Shown here: piece after piece, positions 6,106-7,052 of the stretch
Position numbering within the stretch: the stretch's first letter is position 1
How the letters are laid out: the number at the start of each line of letters is the position of its first letter
From: JAAXTX01 sp037139695
GTDB taxonomy: Bacteria > Patescibacteriota > Minisyncoccia > Moranbacterales > UBA1568
DNA: 7,052 nucleotides
Reading direction: 5' to 3'
Assembly: GCA_037139695.1 (NCBI GenBank)
Contig: JBAXFX010000065.1
Location: 1-7,052, forward strand
Notes under the pieces: generated by a model
What the model was told of the DNA's origin: nothing
The model's database searches: none
What the model saw: the letters and a program-made list of their open reading frames with translations, nothing else
Made by a program: the position numbers and the translations under genes

Positions 6106-6326
6106 AGTATCTATCTCAAATCTCACCGCGTTAATAAGCCAAAAAAATCCGCTTGCCGGCTGAAATCCGAAAATTTCGGCTGCAAACCATTCAAAACTCG
6201 TCAGGTTACGACAGTAGCCTTCTCTCCTTTTTCATGGTTTTTCACCCAGAGGGTGACCAACCTCTGGTTGGCGCTCCAACGAAATTTTCGGATTTACAGC
6301 TCGACATGAGATTTGAGATAGATACT
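6106..6326. repeat. Nested inverted-repeat element in the leader of the small gene
   Basis: Outer arms 6106-6125 and 6307-6326 are perfect 20-bp inverted repeats (AGTATCTATCTCAAATCTCA and its complement). Inner arms 6159-6178 and 6280-6300 match over 20 bp with one extra A at 6296; each is itself nearly palindromic (CCGAAAATTTCGG at 6167-6179). The 101-nt core (6179-6279) holds two abutting hairpins, TCACCC-AGA-GGGTGA (6242-6256) and CCAACC-TCT-GGTTGG (6257-6271). The core has no meaningful ORF. With the gene-free flanks this accounts for nearly all of the gap between the Nudix and small genes. It may be a non-autonomous mobile element (MITE-like) or a structured mRNA leader; the sequence alone does not decide. 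Confidence 0.85.
6242..6271. repeat. Tandem mini-hairpins with complementary loops
   Basis: Two 15-nt hairpins directly abut: TCACCC-AGA-GGGTGA (6242-6256) and CCAACC-TCT-GGTTGG (6257-6271). The loops AGA and TCT are complementary, and CCAGAGG (6246-6252) can instead pair with CCTCTGG (6261-6267), so the fold can switch between two small stems and one joint stem. The design parallels the palindrome at 2059-2090 with different bases. Confidence 0.7.
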
Positions 6327-6341
6327 TACTGATATCCATCC

Positions 6342-6370
6342 ACTATCCCCTATTTTTTCCTTTCAGTCAA
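6342..6370 (-). promoter_or_regulatory. Candidate promoter for the small gene and ABC-F
   Basis: On the minus strand TTGACT (6365-6370) overlaps the Nudix stop codon and is followed after 17 nt by GATAGT (6342-6347); they match consensus at five and four of six positions. Transcription would start near 6335, giving a leader of about 240 nt that contains the whole nested inverted repeat, with its first arm almost at the mRNA 5' end. Confidence 0.35.
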
Positions 6371-6861
6371 GCTTTTTCCGCCATATCGAGCACCCGGCGC
6401 GCATTCTCGAAGGTTAGTTTCCGGCGTGCCTCGTCATACGGCAACCACTCGAATCCGGTATGTTCATGCGAAATCCGCACCACCGATTCAGCCGTCTCCG
6501 CCGGACGGAAATGCACCGCCTTAAAAATCCACAGCCCGCGCCCCTCACGGACCCGCCACTCCCGCTCTTCTCCCCTGGCAGAATAAAAATATCGAATACT
6601 CGTCTTGCCAGGCAGGATACGGAGCATGTTGATCCCCGTCTCTTCCTCGGTCTCGCGCCGGAGTGCCTCTTCCTCGGTCTCGCCGGCCTCGACATGTCCC
6701 TTGGGAAAATCAAAATGGCCACTCGGATACCGAAGCACGAGGTACAAGCGTCGGCCATTCTCGATGCGAAACACCGCCGCGCCGGCGGACACTTCCCACG
6801 CGACCGGCGCGCCAAACAGGCGAAGCAAAAGATAGAGTGGTTTCCAAACGGGAGGTTTCAT
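6367..6861 (-). CDS. Nudix hydrolase, Ap4A hydrolase-like
   Basis: A 164-residue cytosolic enzyme with a complete 23-residue Nudix box at residues 55-77 (Gly55, Glu61, Arg69, Glu70, Glu73, Glu74, Gly76), which binds Mg2+ and splits nucleoside diphosphates linked to another group. The stretch before it, RYPSGHFDFPKGHVEAGE, and the C-terminal GFEWLPYDEARRKLTFE resemble asymmetric diadenosine tetraphosphate hydrolases, so the likely substrate is Ap4A or a related nucleotide; Nudix substrate calls from sequence are often wrong. About 23 residues, partly hydrophobic (WKPLYLLLRLFGAPVAW), precede the SAGAAVF strand that often lies near the N-terminus of this group. The start ATG 6861 has only a weak GAG upstream; a GTG at codon 24 is the other possible start. 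The stop TGA is at 6367-6369 and no terminator follows, so some transcripts may read into the small gene. Confidence 0.93.
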   Translation of the reverse strand: MKPPVWKPLYLLLRLFGAPVAWEVSAGAAVFRIENGRRLYLVLRYPSGHFDFPKGHVEAGETEEEALRRETEEETGINMLRILPGKTSIRYFYSARGEEREWRVREGRGLWIFKAVHFRPAETAESVVRISHEHTGFEWLPYDEARRKLTFENARRVLDMAEKA

Positions 6862-6948
6862 ATCTGTACTCTACCCGTAAAGCGCCCTTTCACGCAAGGA
6901 CACACAAAAAAGGCCAGGTACATTTTCAGAGCAAAAAAAGAACGTTCT

Positions 6949-6968
6949 CTCCCCTATCCTAAGGGGAG
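6949..6968 (-). terminator. Stem-loop, possible terminator of a gene beyond the window
   Basis: CTCCCCT (6949-6955) and AGGGGAG (6962-6968) form a perfect 7-bp stem with a 6-nt loop. On the minus strand it is followed by AGAACG and then TTCTTTTTTT (complement of 6933-6942), so it could end a minus-strand gene to the right of the window, although the T run begins several bases late. The arms match those at 2116-2136, so it may instead be another copy of that repeat. The rest of 6862-7052 shows no gene. Confidence 0.4.
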
Positions 6969-7052
6969 GACAGGAGGGGTTGGAATATGAAGGATGCTTA
7001 AGACACAGAACCATGTATTGCGTATGATCCCTATAAACCAGGAGTCCCTACG

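Noticed and set aside
6094..6126. GTG start giving the small protein 11 more residues
   Set aside because: It would bury the strong AAGGAG site within the gene and encode the inverted-repeat arm.
7028..7052. Possible truncated REP element at the window end (GTAGGGACTCC on the minus strand)
   Set aside because: Only a 7-nt near-palindrome is visible and the sequence ends there, so it cannot be supported.

Overview
This is a bacterial chromosomal window with five protein-coding genes, all on the minus strand. In transcription order they are an Ap4A-type Nudix hydrolase (6861 to 6367), a small acidic protein of unknown function (6093 to 5860), an ABC-F translation factor (5806 to 4133), and the two half-transporters of a heterodimeric ABC exporter (3967 to 2204 and 2017 to 242). 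All genes use standard stops (TAG, TGA) with no sign of recoding. Coding DNA is moderately GC-rich by eye, while the gaps are AT-richer and full of palindromes. The compact layout, gene families and hairpin-rich gaps would fit a small-genome lineage such as Patescibacteria (CPR). That is an impression only, because the window holds no phylogenetic marker.

Layout. 1-241: two copies of a 64/65-nt direct repeat, each with a perfect 9-bp hairpin, plus a related hairpin between them. The first copy seems to carry a degraded duplicate of the 3' end of the neighbouring ABC gene. 242-3967: the exporter gene pair, split by a gap with two palindromes. 3968-4132: a candidate promoter for the exporter and a clear rho-independent terminator for the ABC-F gene. 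4133-6093: ABC-F and the small gene. 6094-6366: a 273-nt gap almost filled by a nested inverted repeat that ends right at the small gene's ribosome binding site. 6367-6861: Nudix gene. 6862-7052: no gene, one stem-loop.

Function. The exporter pair shows complementary degeneracy. The upstream subunit has Asp for the catalytic Glu and Gln for the switch His, and the downstream subunit has an altered signature motif, so one ATP site should be consensus and the other degenerate, as in TM287/288-type exporters. The ABC-F protein has no membrane domain and should act on ribosomes. The Nudix protein probably clears diadenosine polyphosphates or similar nucleotides. Nothing ties the five genes into one pathway; the terminator after ABC-F makes the exporter pair a separate transcription unit.

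The genes belong to ordinary families. The least explained material is in the gaps: the nested inverted repeat at 6106-6326, and REP-like palindromes of at least three types, two of which are tandem hairpins with mutually complementary 3-nt loops. No defence system, CRISPR array, transposase, tRNA or rRNA was found.
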